DNA of 64,000 nt. It comes from Tenacibaculum adriaticum. Its GTDB lineage: Bacteria > Bacteroidota > Bacteroidia > Flavobacteriales > Flavobacteriaceae. The notes under the pieces are model-generated. The model had not been told where the DNA came from. It did not search any database and saw only the letters and a list, made by a program, of their open reading frames with translations. This document shows positions 15,867 through 26,115 of this stretch, piece after piece; the first letter of the stretch is position 1, and each line of letters opens with the position of its first letter. The stretch covers positions 1 to 64,000 of the forward strand of contig NZ_VNIA01000003.1 in the NCBI RefSeq assembly GCF_008124875.1, read 5' to 3'. Position numbers and translations under genes: made by a program.

Positions 15867-16760
15867 TCAAACCGATTTAAAATAAGTTGGGTTCATTCCC
15901 GTTTGTTTTTTGAAGAATTTATTAAAATGTGCAAGGTCATCAAAACTCAAAGTTTCACTTATTTCAGAAATAGTCCAATCGGTGTGTTTGAGTAAGATTT
16001 TTGCTTCCGTGCCTATTCGCTCAAATATGTGTTGGCTTGTAGTTTTTCCTGTAACTTTTCTCACGCACCTATTCAGGTAATTAACATGAACAAATATTTT
16101 CTCTGCGTACTCGCTAGGTAAACGAAGTTTTAGTTTGTCCGATTTGTATTGAATAGGGAATTGCTGTTCCAATAATTCCGTAAAAATCATTGTAATCCGT
16201 TTACTTGCATCTCCATATTGGAAGAGATTTTTGGGTGGTATCCATTTCATTGCCAAAAAGTACAATTCACTCACATAATTTCTAATTAAATCATACTTGT
16301 GAATATAATCTTCTTGTACTTCTTGGAGCATTTTTGAGAATAAATTTTCTATCTCTTGGTAATTGCTTTCAGATAATTGAAAAATAGGCGGATTTGATGA
16401 TTTGAAAAGAGAAAGATTACCTAAATCTAACTTGTAATTGCCTTGAAAAAATTCATTTTTAAAAACACAAAAATATCCTTTGGTTTTAGTTGATAAAGGT
16501 TGGTAGGAATATGGAATATTCGGGTGAAAAAATATTAAAGTATTTCCGTTTATTTTGATATTCTGATTGCCATATCTAAAAGTATTCTCGCCTGAAAAAA
16601 GCATTATTTTAAAGAAATTTCTACGAATGTGAATAGGTAATTCTTCGTTTTTTATCATTCGGGTTTCAATCTGAAACACATTGAATTGTCCGATAGTTTT
16701 GTGTAAATTTTCAGGATATTTATTGATTTTGTATTTGTAAAACTCTTCTAGTGTTTCCAT
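15867..16760 (-). CDS. AraC-family transcriptional regulator
   Basis: The 297-residue protein has an N-terminal cupin-like ligand-binding half (about 20-150; RYGNQNIKINGNTLIFFHPNIPYSY fits the family pattern) and a C-terminal double helix-turn-helix (about 195-295). The second HTH reads SEISETLSFDDLAHFNKFFKKQTG, a close match to the family signature. It is the only obvious regulator of the SDR gene downstream. No strong TAnnTTTG box is seen before it. Confidence 0.9.
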   Translation of the reverse strand: METLEEFYKYKINKYPENLHKTIGQFNVFQIETRMIKNEELPIHIRRNFFKIMLFSGENTFRYGNQNIKINGNTLIFFHPNIPYSYQPLSTKTKGYFCVFKNEFFQGNYKLDLGNLSLFKSSNPPIFQLSESNYQEIENLFSKMLQEVQEDYIHKYDLIRNYVSELYFLAMKWIPPKNLFQYGDASKRITMIFTELLEQQFPIQYKSDKLKLRLPSEYAEKIFVHVNYLNRCVRKVTGKTTSQHIFERIGTEAKILLKHTDWTISEISETLSFDDLAHFNKFFKKQTGMNPTYFKSV

Positions 16761-16851
16761 TTTTGACTATTAGTAAAAACGAAATCAAAGTACAAAATAT
16801 TTGGTAAAAAAATTTCAATTCTAAATGTAAAGATTAATCACTTATATCTGC

Positions 16852-16861
16852 CGATAGCGAA
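16852..16861 (-). repeat. right copy of the 10-bp inverted repeat bounding the SDR/AraC pair
   Basis: CGATAGCGAA is the exact reverse complement of 14801-14810. Together they enclose 2,061 bases holding the palindromic element, the SDR gene and the AraC gene. Confidence 0.55.
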
Positions 16862-16891
16862 GTTTGTGTTTTTGTTTAAAAAGTTAAGTCG

Positions 16892-16926
16892 TTAAAACAA
16901 AAAGCAACCTCATTTGAGGTTGCTTT
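16892..16926 (-). terminator. Rho-independent terminator of groES-groEL
   Basis: AAAGCAACCTCA (16901-16912) and TGAGGTTGCTTT (16915-16926) form a perfect 12-bp stem. On the minus strand it is followed by a T-rich run. It lies 61 bases after the groEL stop. Confidence 0.9.
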
Positions 16927-16987
16927 CTAAACTTATATCATAAAAATATCGGTAAAGATATTCTTACTTATCTATGGCGATTCACCA

Positions 16988-18628
<1,641 letters not shown>

Positions 18629-18642
18629 TTAATTTTGTTTGA

Positions 18643-18918
18643 TTAAACAATTGCTAAAATGTCGCTTTCGCGCATTATTAAATAATCTTTTCCTGCTAAT
18701 TTTAATTCGGTACCAGCGTATTTACCATATAAAACACTATCGCCAACTTTAACAGTTAAAGGCTCTTCTTTTGTGCCTTTCCCAATGGCAACAACAGTCC
18801 CTTTTTGTGGTTTTTCTTTGGCGTTATCAGGTATAATAATTCCTGAAGCTGTAGTCGTTTCTGCGGCAGCTGGTTCTACAAGAACTCTATCTGCTAAAGG
18901 TTGAATTTTTAATCCCAT
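18643..18918 (-). CDS. groES: 10-kDa co-chaperonin GroES
   Basis: The 91-residue lid of the GroEL chamber starts [13 protein letters not shown] and contains the mobile loop around residues 16-32 ([17 protein letters not shown]) and [11 protein letters not shown]. Length and domain order are standard. It is the first gene of groES-groEL. No TAnnTTTG promoter is visible upstream, but a -24/-12-like box lies about 60 bases before the ATG. Confidence 0.98.
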   Translation of the reverse strand: MGLKIQPLADRVLVEPAAAETTTASGIIIPDNAKEKPQKGTVVAIGKGTKEEPLTVKVGDSVLYGKYAGTELKLAGKDYLIMRESDILAIV

Positions 18919-18963
18919 TTATTTTTAAATTTTGATTAATTTAATTTCTTGAATATTTAGTTA

Positions 18964-18980
18964 GACAGAAAGTGTGCCAA
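18964..18980 (-). promoter_or_regulatory. possible sigma-54-type promoter of groES-groEL
   Basis: On the minus strand the sequence is TTGGCACACTTTCTGTC. TTGGCAC is a perfect -24 half, and ten bases after GG comes GT (instead of the canonical GC). The start would be near 18953, leaving a leader of about 35 nt. Confidence 0.4.
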
Positions 18981-19039
18981 TACATAAAAACTGCCATTTT
19001 TTCGTTGCTCGAATTTACTACTTAAATTTGAGGAATAAA

Positions 19040-19071
19040 AAAATGCCAACGTAGTGACACGTTGGCATTTT
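19040..19071 (-). terminator. Rho-independent terminator after secG
   Basis: AAAATGCCAACG (19040-19051) and CGTTGGCATTTT (19060-19071) form a perfect 12-bp stem, followed on the minus strand by seven Ts. Confidence 0.92.
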
Positions 19072-19091
19072 GAATATTATTAAAAATACAA

Positions 19092-19433
19092 TTAATTAAC
19101 TGAATCTTTTGTTGTTGTAGCTGGAGTAGTTTCTACTGGTACAGTAGTAGTCTCTACACCATTTAATGTGTCGTCTAATTGAGGGGCGTTTACGGTATTT
19201 CCTCTTGGAATTGCAAAGTTTGATAATAAAATTAAAGCAAACATAGCAATCGCTAACGTCCACGTAGTTCTATCTAAAAAATTGTTTGTGTTTTGAACAC
19301 CTCCAATAGTGCTAGCACCACCACCAAAAGCAGATGATAAACCACCTTCTTTAGGGTTTTGAACCATTACGATTAAAATCAATGCTACAGCAACGATCAA
19401 TATTAAGATTAAAAGTAAAGTATAAGTCGTCAT
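19092..19433 (-). CDS. secG: preprotein translocase subunit SecG
   Basis: This 113-residue subunit of the SecYEG channel has two membrane helices (about 3-23 and 55-74) joined by the conserved loop NPKEGGLSSAFGGG with the ILIVMVQNPKEGG motif. The C-terminal tail is Thr/Val-rich and variable. The start codon overlaps the stop of the preceding gene by one base, so it is translationally coupled to the TPR-like gene and lptE. Confidence 0.93.
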   Translation of the reverse strand: MTTYTLLLILILIVAVALILIVMVQNPKEGGLSSAFGGGASTIGGVQNTNNFLDRTTWTLAIAMFALILLSNFAIPRGNTVNAPQLDDTLNGVETTTVPVETTPATTTKDSVN

Positions 19434-20143
19434 TATTTATTGTTTTGTAAAATTTGTATTCTTTTTATTTGGTCTGCAAAGAAACCACTTTTTTCTGGAT
19501 ATTTCAAGCTTAAAATTTCATATGCTTTTATTGCATTCTCATATTTCTTTTGTTCTAAGTAAACCTTTGCTAAAGTTTCCGTCATTAATTGTGGAAATTG
19601 AGGCTTTTCAATAGACTTAACTTCTGATGATATTGCTTTACTTACCCGAGGGATTTTAGGGCTGTTAGCAATAAAATTATCTATAATAGTTGCTTTTTCT
19701 GATTTTTTTTCAGGTTCTGCCTCGCGAATAATTGGCTTTTTTGCGGCTAATTGTAACCACTGATTAAACGAATGTGTTTCGTTTCTTGTAAAAGGGAGCG
19801 GTTTACCAATTTCTAATTCTTCAGTTATTTCTGTAAAGTTACTTTCTGAGGTGATGTGTTGAGTTACTTTTTCTTTCTCTTGAGATTCTTTTTTTATAAC
19901 ATCAGTGAAAACTTTAGAAGTTATAAAATTGAATAAAATGGTTCTGTCTGTTGTGTAAGCGGCAGTTATTTTTAATTCATTATTGTACTTAAAACTTTCT
20001 TGATTTTTTAATGTTTTTAGATACAAAGCTCTTGCCGATTGAAAATAAGGATATTTATCAACAATCGCTTTTAATTCAAAAGCGTTGTGTTGTTCGATTT
20101 GTCTCGGGTTGTTTAAAAGCGCTATGTAATCCGATTTTACCAC
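19433..20143 (-). CDS. TPR-like protein of unknown function
   Basis: The 236-residue protein has no signal peptide. Its C-terminus contains a single tetratricopeptide-like helix pair (TLAKVYLEQKKYENAIKAYEILSLKYPEKSGFFADQ, written here as positions about 190-225), and the N-terminus contains another helical pair (YFQSARALYLKTLK). The centre is low-complexity and charged. It overlaps lptE by seven bases and secG by one, so the three are tightly co-expressed. A scaffold role in envelope assembly is a guess from position. Confidence 0.75.
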   Translation of the reverse strand: MVKSDYIALLNNPRQIEQHNAFELKAIVDKYPYFQSARALYLKTLKNQESFKYNNELKITAAYTTDRTILFNFITSKVFTDVIKKESQEKEKVTQHITSESNFTEITEELEIGKPLPFTRNETHSFNQWLQLAAKKPIIREAEPEKKSEKATIIDNFIANSPKIPRVSKAISSEVKSIEKPQFPQLMTETLAKVYLEQKKYENAIKAYEILSLKYPEKSGFFADQIKRIQILQNNK

Positions 20144-20643
20144 TTAGCTACTGATGCATTAAAAATATCTTGAATAATTCTTTCAAGAATAACATCTAAA
20201 AGACCTTCAAGAACAGAGCCTTGAGGGAGTTGATCGGCAGGAAAATCTTCATAAAAAGAAAATTGTTTTTCAAAATCATCTTTTTCATTTAAACGATTTG
20301 TAAAACGCACATTTATCGTAATAGTTAGTCTGTTTTGCGCAGCCGTTTGGTTAGCAGTTGCACTCATCGGTGTAATTCTATACCCAATAATTTCACCTTC
20401 AAAGTGTAAATCACCACCAGCTGTAACTAGGGTTAAATTTGTTTGACGTGTAAATAAATCTTGTAAGTCTTGGGTAAAACGCTGACTTAAAGTTGGTTCT
20501 ACTACAGGTGCTTGATTTGGGAAGAAATCTACCTGAATTGTTTTTGCATCTCCTGTATTTCCTCCTGTAAATGAATAGGCTCCACAGGAAATCAATACTA
20601 GAGACGTTATAAAAAATAAAAATTGGTGAATGAGTTTTCGCAT
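20137..20643 (-). CDS. lptE: LPS-assembly lipoprotein LptE
   Basis: The 168-residue lipoprotein plugs the LptD barrel and helps deliver lipopolysaccharide to the cell surface. The lipobox LISC places the lipidated cysteine at C20, followed by GAYSFTGG, typical of Bacteroidota LptE. The remainder is a two-layer alpha/beta domain with conserved T-x-F-x-N-x-A/P at the start and ERIIQDIFN near the end. It lies directly after the sigma-54 activator gene (22-base gap) and overlaps the next gene by seven bases. Confidence 0.88.
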   Translation of the reverse strand: MRKLIHQFLFFITSLVLISCGAYSFTGGNTGDAKTIQVDFFPNQAPVVEPTLSQRFTQDLQDLFTRQTNLTLVTAGGDLHFEGEIIGYRITPMSATANQTAAQNRLTITINVRFTNRLNEKDDFEKQFSFYEDFPADQLPQGSVLEGLLDVILERIIQDIFNASVAKW

Positions 20644-20665
20644 AAATCCAAAAGTAGCAAATTAG

Positions 20666-21895
20666 TTATAAGTCGTATTGTTTTATTTTACGATATAGGG
20701 TTCTTTCTGAAATTCCTAATTCTTTAGCAGCCAATTTACGTTTATTATTATTTTTTTCGAGTGATTTTCTAATCATCTCAATCTCTTTTTCTTGTAATGA
20801 TAAACTTTCATCTTCTTCTATCGTTTCAGCAAAATCAAAAGAATCTTCAGTTGATGGTGTTTTAGCAATTTTTAAAACTTCAATATTTGAAGGTTTTAAT
20901 ACATCATCATTTTGATAAATACGCTCTATCAAATTATGATTTTCTTCCTGTACTTGTTCAACATCTCCACTTTGCATTAAATCGAGCGTTAACTTTTTTA
21001 AATCGTTAATATCGTTACGCATATCAAACAATATTTTATACATGATGTCTCGTTCGGTAGCAAAATCATTGTTTTTAGAACTAGTATTACCGATTACCGC
21101 AGGTAAATTATTTATGGTTGGTAAATAATGTTTTAATTTCTCTGCAGATAAAGTTCTGTTTTCTTCTAAAATAGAAACTTGTTCAGTAATATTTTTTAAT
21201 TGACGGATGTTACCAGGGTAGCTGTAATTTATTAATAAATTCGTTGCATTTTCGTCTAAACGAATGGTTGGCATTCTATATTTCTGAGCAAAATCTGCTG
21301 CAAATTTTCTAAATAACAAATGAATATCCTCACCGCGATTACGAAGTGGTGGTAAAGAAATTTCAATAGTACTTAAACGATAGTACAAATCTTCACGAAA
21401 TTTCTCTTTCGCAATAGCTTGCTGCATATTTACATTGGTAGCAGCCACAATTCGTACATTGGTTTTTTGTACCTCAGAAGATCCTACTTTAATAAATTCT
21501 CCATTTTCGAGTACGCGTAACAAACGTACTTGTGTGGTAAGTGGTAATTCTGCAACTTCATCTAAAAAAATGGTTCCCCCATCTGCAACTTCAAAATAAC
21601 CTTTTCTGGCTGCAGTAGCTCCTGTAAAAGCGCCTTTTTCGTGTCCGAATAATTCACTATCTATGGTTCCTTCTGGAATTGCACCGCAGTTTACTGCAAT
21701 ATATTTTGCATGTTTCCTGTGTGATAATTGATGAATTATCTTTGGTATGTTTTCTTTTCCAACACCACTTTCTCCAGTAACTAAAACTGAAATATCGGTA
21801 GGGGCAACTCGTATAGCTTTTTCAATAGCCATGTTAAGTTTTGCATCATTACCAATAATGCCAAAGCGTTGTTTTGTAGCTTGTAAGTTTTCCAT
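20666..21895 (-). CDS. sigma-54-dependent transcriptional activator without receiver domain
   Basis: The 409-residue protein has a central AAA+ domain starting almost at the N-terminus: Walker A GESGVGKE (41-48), the sigma-54-contacting GAFTGA loop (88-93) and Walker B IFLDE (109-113). An R-finger region follows. A Fis-type helix-turn-helix closes the C-terminus (KLAAKELGISERTLYRKIKQ). It lacks a receiver or GAF domain, so its activity must be controlled in another way. It lies between miaB and lptE on one strand, which suggests a link to envelope functions. Confidence 0.93.
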   Translation of the reverse strand: MENLQATKQRFGIIGNDAKLNMAIEKAIRVAPTDISVLVTGESGVGKENIPKIIHQLSHRKHAKYIAVNCGAIPEGTIDSELFGHEKGAFTGATAARKGYFEVADGGTIFLDEVAELPLTTQVRLLRVLENGEFIKVGSSEVQKTNVRIVAATNVNMQQAIAKEKFREDLYYRLSTIEISLPPLRNRGEDIHLLFRKFAADFAQKYRMPTIRLDENATNLLINYSYPGNIRQLKNITEQVSILEENRTLSAEKLKHYLPTINNLPAVIGNTSSKNNDFATERDIMYKILFDMRNDINDLKKLTLDLMQSGDVEQVQEENHNLIERIYQNDDVLKPSNIEVLKIAKTPSTEDSFDFAETIEEDESLSLQEKEIEMIRKSLEKNNNKRKLAAKELGISERTLYRKIKQYDL

Positions 21896-21938
21896 ATTTA
21901 TTAAGAATTAAAGACGTTTTGTCTCTTTGTTCTTTTTT

Positions 21939-23393
21939 CTAATTATTCTCAGAATACCCAATAGGTGTTCCAATTAATGTTGCACTAGTACAATCATCAA
22001 TTCTAACATTTACAAAATCCCCCATTTTATAATTTCCCTTCGGAAAAACAATTACCGTATTTTGGGTATTACGTCCTTTCCATTCATTAGGGTTTTTCTT
22101 AGAAGTTCCTTCAATTAAAACTTCTTGTATTTTTCCAAGATTCTCTTTTGTACGATAAAAACTATGCTCTTGTTGTAGATCTATAATTTCTTGCAAACGA
22201 CGCTTTTTTGTTTCAAAAGGAACATCATCTTCCATTTTTTTAGCAGCTAACGTACCTGGTCTTTCAGAATACGCAAACATAAATCCGAAGCTATATTTAA
22301 CATGCTCCATTAAATCAAGCGTGTCTTTGTGATCTTGTTCTGTTTCTCCACAGAAGCCAGCAATCATATCTTGACTTAAAGCCATTTCTGGAATGATTTT
22401 ATAAATATTATCAACTAATTCCATATATTCTTCACGAGTATGTTGACGATTCATCGCTTTTAACATCGCATTACTTCCGCTTTGAATAGGTAAGTGAATG
22501 TATTTGCAAATATTTTTATGTTTTGCCATTACATAAATCACATCCAAAGTCATGTCTTGCGGATTTGAGGTTGAAAAACGAAAACGCATTTTAGGGAATT
22601 CAGTAGCACACATATCTAATAATTGAGCAAAATCAACTGCCGTGGCTTTCGCCATTTCTGAAGCTTTATCAAAATCTTTTTTCAATCCGCCACCATACCA
22701 AAGATATGAATCTACGTTTTGACCAAGTAGTGTAATTTCTTTGAAATTCTTTTCATGCATAGCTCGAATTTCTTCCATAATACTCTGTGGATCACGACTA
22801 CGTTCACGTCCACGAGTAAACGGAACCACACAGAATGTACACATATTATCACACCCACGCGTAATTGATACAAATGCAGAAACTCCGTTCGAGTTTAATC
22901 GAACAGGAGAAACATCAGCATACGTTTCTTCTTTAGAGAGAATTACATTTACTGCATCACGACCCGCTTCAACTTCTTCAACTAGATTTGGTAAATCACG
23001 ATATGCATCAGGACCGACTACTAAATCTACTATTTTTTCTTCTTCTAAAAACTTAGCTTTTAAACGTTCTGCCATACAGCCCAAAACTCCTACTTTCATT
23101 TTCGGATTCACCTTTTTTACGGCGTTGTATTTTTGTAAACGTTTGCGGACAGTAGTTTCAGCTTTTTCACGAATAGAACAAGTATTTACCAATACTAAAT
23201 CTGCTTCTTCTAAGTTTTGAGTAGTATTAAAACCTTCTTCAGCAAGTATTGATGCTACAATCTCACTATCGTTCATGTTCATCTGGCAACCATAACTTTC
23301 TATAAAAAGTTTTTTAGTGTTACCTTCTTTTTGTTCAATAACAAGTGCTTCTCCTTGTTTTTTTTCGTCAATAACTTTTTCAACGTGCTCCAT
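21939..23393 (-). CDS. miaB: tRNA-2-methylthio-N6-dimethylallyladenosine synthase
   Basis: This radical-SAM methylthiotransferase modifies A37 of tRNAs reading codons that begin with U. The 484 residues contain the N-terminal cluster cysteines C36, C72 and C106, the radical-SAM motif C181-x3-C185-x2-C188 (RGCDNMCTFC) and a C-terminal TRAM domain (about 405-475). An N-terminal extension of about 25 residues precedes the family core. It has its own promoter (23420-23453) and is the first gene of the minus-strand block leading to lptE and secG. Confidence 0.96.
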   Translation of the reverse strand: MEHVEKVIDEKKQGEALVIEQKEGNTKKLFIESYGCQMNMNDSEIVASILAEEGFNTTQNLEEADLVLVNTCSIREKAETTVRKRLQKYNAVKKVNPKMKVGVLGCMAERLKAKFLEEEKIVDLVVGPDAYRDLPNLVEEVEAGRDAVNVILSKEETYADVSPVRLNSNGVSAFVSITRGCDNMCTFCVVPFTRGRERSRDPQSIMEEIRAMHEKNFKEITLLGQNVDSYLWYGGGLKKDFDKASEMAKATAVDFAQLLDMCATEFPKMRFRFSTSNPQDMTLDVIYVMAKHKNICKYIHLPIQSGSNAMLKAMNRQHTREEYMELVDNIYKIIPEMALSQDMIAGFCGETEQDHKDTLDLMEHVKYSFGFMFAYSERPGTLAAKKMEDDVPFETKKRRLQEIIDLQQEHSFYRTKENLGKIQEVLIEGTSKKNPNEWKGRNTQNTVIVFPKGNYKMGDFVNVRIDDCTSATLIGTPIGYSENN

Positions 23394-23419
23394 AATCGTA
23401 AATCATACTAAATAGTGGG

Positions 23420-23453
23420 CAAAGATACAACCAAAATATATATTCTGTGACAA
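23420..23453 (-). promoter_or_regulatory. Bacteroidota-type promoter of miaB
   Basis: On the minus strand TTG (23453-23451) is followed by a 23-base spacer and TATCTTTG (23427-23420). The leader is about 20-25 nt. Confidence 0.65.
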
Positions 23454-23535
23454 ATTGTCATTAATTTAACATGTTGATTATTCTTTAAATTAGCGTTAAT
23501 TCTTCTGAAAAAAATTACAATAAAAAAAAACTCTC

Positions 23536-23543
23536 TACTTTTG
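23536..23543 (+). promoter_or_regulatory. possible -7 box of topA
   Basis: TACTTTTG matches TAnnTTTG 53 bases before the topA ATG. I do not see a clear TTG at 17-23 bases upstream. Confidence 0.4.
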
Positions 23544-23596
23544 CAAACACATACCACCATTTATATTGTGGTGAAAAAGATAATAGACAAAGATAC

Positions 23597-26080
23597 ATGG
23601 CAAAGAATTTAGTGATTGTTGAGTCACCAGCAAAAGCAAAGACGATAGAGAAATTTCTAGGTAAAGATTTTCAGGTTGAATCAAGTTTTGGACACATAGC
23701 AGATTTACCTTCAAAAGAGTTAGGGGTTGATGTAGAAGGAGATTTTAAACCTAAATATATAGTCTCTTCAGATAAAAAAGCAATTGTAAAAAAGCTTAAG
23801 GATTTAGCAAAAAAAGCAGAAACTGTTTGGTTGGCATCGGATGAGGATCGTGAAGGAGAGGCTATTGCATGGCATTTAGCAGAGCAGTTAAAGCTAAAAG
23901 ATACAAACACCAAACGAATTGTATTTAATTCAATTACTAAAGATGCAATTTTAAAAGCAATTGAAAATCCTCGTACAATTAATTATGATTTAGTTGATGC
24001 GCAACAAGCACGTCGTGTTTTAGATAGGATAGTAGGTTATGAGCTTTCGCCAGTACTATGGAGAAAAGTAAAAGCAGGATTGTCTGCAGGTCGAGTACAA
24101 TCGGTAGCTGTACGTCTAATTGTAGAGCGTGAGCGCGCAATAGAAAACTTTATACCGGTTGCATCTTATAGGGTAGACGCAGAGTTTGTTAATGAGGATG
24201 GGAAAAAATTCAAAGCGAAACTTGCTAAAAATTTTGACACAAAAGAGGAAGCTGAAAAGTTTTTGTCATCTTGCCTAAATGCAGGGTTTAAAGTAGCAGA
24301 TTTACAAACAAAACCAGCAAAAAAATCACCAGCAGCACCTTTTACAACATCAACATTACAACAAGAAGCATCTCGTAAATTAGGGTTTCCTGTGGCAAAA
24401 ACGATGATGGTTGCACAACGATTGTATGAAGCAGGATTAATTACTTATATGAGAACAGATAGTGTAAACTTATCTCGTGAAGCTATGAGTAATATCAAAG
24501 AAGAAATTACAAATAATTTTGGGACTGAATACAGCAAATCTAGAAAATTTGCAACTAAATCTAAAGGAGCGCAAGAAGCGCACGAAGCAATTCGTCCGAC
24601 AAACATCGCTACTCAAGAAGTTTCCGTTGAATATGATCAAGATAGATTATATAGTTTAATTTGGAAACGAACAATTGCTTCACAAATGAGTGATGCTCAA
24701 CTTGAGCGTACTAATGTTAAGATAAGTAATGATAAAAATAAAAAACAATTTACAGCAAACGGAGAGGTAATTACATTTGATGGTTTCTTAAAAGTATATC
24801 TCGAAGGAAACGACAATGAAGATGAAGAGCAAGATGGTATGTTGCCCCAAATGAAAGTGAATGAAGTTTTAGAAAATGAATATATTACAGCTACAGAACG
24901 TTACACACGTCCACCATCTCGATTTACAGAAGCATCGCTGGTAAAGCAGTTAGAAGAATTAGGTATTGGACGTCCGTCTACATACGCGCCAACAATTTCA
25001 ACAGTTCAGAGAAGAGGATATGTTGAAAAAGGTACGGCAGAAGGAAATGAAAGAAATTATGCGCAATTAATTTTAAAAGGGAATTCAATTTCTGAAGAAG
25101 AATTAACTGAAAAAGTAGGAGCTGATAAAGGAAAATTAATGCCTACAGATATTGGTAATATTGTAAATGATTTCTTGGTAGAAAATTTCACGAAAGTTCT
25201 CGATTATGGTTTTACCGCAAAAGTTGAAAGTGATTTTGATGATGTAGCAGAAGGTAAAGAGAATTGGAAATCAGTAATAAAAGATTTTTACAAAGATTTT
25301 CATCCAACAGTAGAAGATGTTGCTGAAAATGCAGATAGGGCAAGCGGACAAAGATTATTAGGAATAGATCCTGAAAGTGGTAAAAACGTATATGTACGTT
25401 TAGGTCGTTTCGGAGCCATGGTACAAATTGGGGAAGCTACCGATGAAGAAAAACCAAAATTTGCAAGTTTGCAAGGAGATCAAACTCTAAGTGGTTTAAC
25501 CTATGAAGAGGCGATGGATTTATTTAAACTTCCAAAGACAGTGGGTGATTACGAAGGAAAAGAAGTAGTGGTTGCTAGCGGTAGATTTGGCCCTTATATT
25601 AAATTTGATGAAAAATATGTGTCTTTAGACAAAGGAGAAAATCCAATGTCGGTAGATATGGGTAGAGCTATTGAACTTATTGAGGCAAAAAGAAAAGCGG
25701 ATGCGCCCATTGGATATTACGAAGAGTTGCCAATTCAAAAAGGAGTTGGAAGATTTGGTCCATTTATAAAATGGAATTCAATTTTTATCAATGTCAATAA
25801 AAAATATGATTTCGATAATCTGTCTCAAGCTGATTTAGAAGAATTAATTGAAGATAAAAAGAAAAAAGAGCGTGAAAAAGTGCTTCATAATTGGGAAGAT
25901 GTTGGAATTAGAGTCGAAAAAGCACGTTGGGGACGCTTCAATGTTATAAAAGGAAAGATAAAAATTGAGCTTCCGAAAACGACGGAAATAGAGAAATTAA
26001 CAAAGGAAGAAGCTGAAAAAATGATAGAAGCTAAAACTCCGAAGAAAAAAACAACAAGAAAAACGACAAAAAAGAAATAA
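23597..26080 (+). CDS. topA: DNA topoisomerase I
   Basis: This type IA topoisomerase relaxes negative supercoils. The 827 residues begin with a TOPRIM domain (LVIVESPAKAKTIEKFLG; SDEDREGEAIAWHL around 80-93 holds the metal-binding acidic residues). The nucleophile is Y284 in LITYMRTDSVNLS. The C-terminal region has degenerate repeat modules (GRFGAMVQIG, GRFGPYIKF, GRFGPFIKW) instead of classical zinc fingers, then a basic tail (KKKTTRKTTKKK). The length is normal for Bacteroidota. Confidence 0.97.
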   Translation: MAKNLVIVESPAKAKTIEKFLGKDFQVESSFGHIADLPSKELGVDVEGDFKPKYIVSSDKKAIVKKLKDLAKKAETVWLASDEDREGEAIAWHLAEQLKLKDTNTKRIVFNSITKDAILKAIENPRTINYDLVDAQQARRVLDRIVGYELSPVLWRKVKAGLSAGRVQSVAVRLIVERERAIENFIPVASYRVDAEFVNEDGKKFKAKLAKNFDTKEEAEKFLSSCLNAGFKVADLQTKPAKKSPAAPFTTSTLQQEASRKLGFPVAKTMMVAQRLYEAGLITYMRTDSVNLSREAMSNIKEEITNNFGTEYSKSRKFATKSKGAQEAHEAIRPTNIATQEVSVEYDQDRLYSLIWKRTIASQMSDAQLERTNVKISNDKNKKQFTANGEVITFDGFLKVYLEGNDNEDEEQDGMLPQMKVNEVLENEYITATERYTRPPSRFTEASLVKQLEELGIGRPSTYAPTISTVQRRGYVEKGTAEGNERNYAQLILKGNSISEEELTEKVGADKGKLMPTDIGNIVNDFLVENFTKVLDYGFTAKVESDFDDVAEGKENWKSVIKDFYKDFHPTVEDVAENADRASGQRLLGIDPESGKNVYVRLGRFGAMVQIGEATDEEKPKFASLQGDQTLSGLTYEEAMDLFKLPKTVGDYEGKEVVVASGRFGPYIKFDEKYVSLDKGENPMSVDMGRAIELIEAKRKADAPIGYYEELPIQKGVGRFGPFIKWNSIFINVNKKYDFDNLSQADLEELIEDKKKKEREKVLHNWEDVGIRVEKARWGRFNVIKGKIKIELPKTTEIEKLTKEEAEKMIEAKTPKKKTTRKTTKKK

Positions 26081-26115
26081 ATTTTTATCTTGCCAACCAT
26101 TCATAATCCCCAAAG

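Noticed and set aside
22741..23220. 159-codon plus-strand frame inside miaB
   Set aside because: It is antisense to the radical-SAM core of miaB, and the product looks like a coding shadow.
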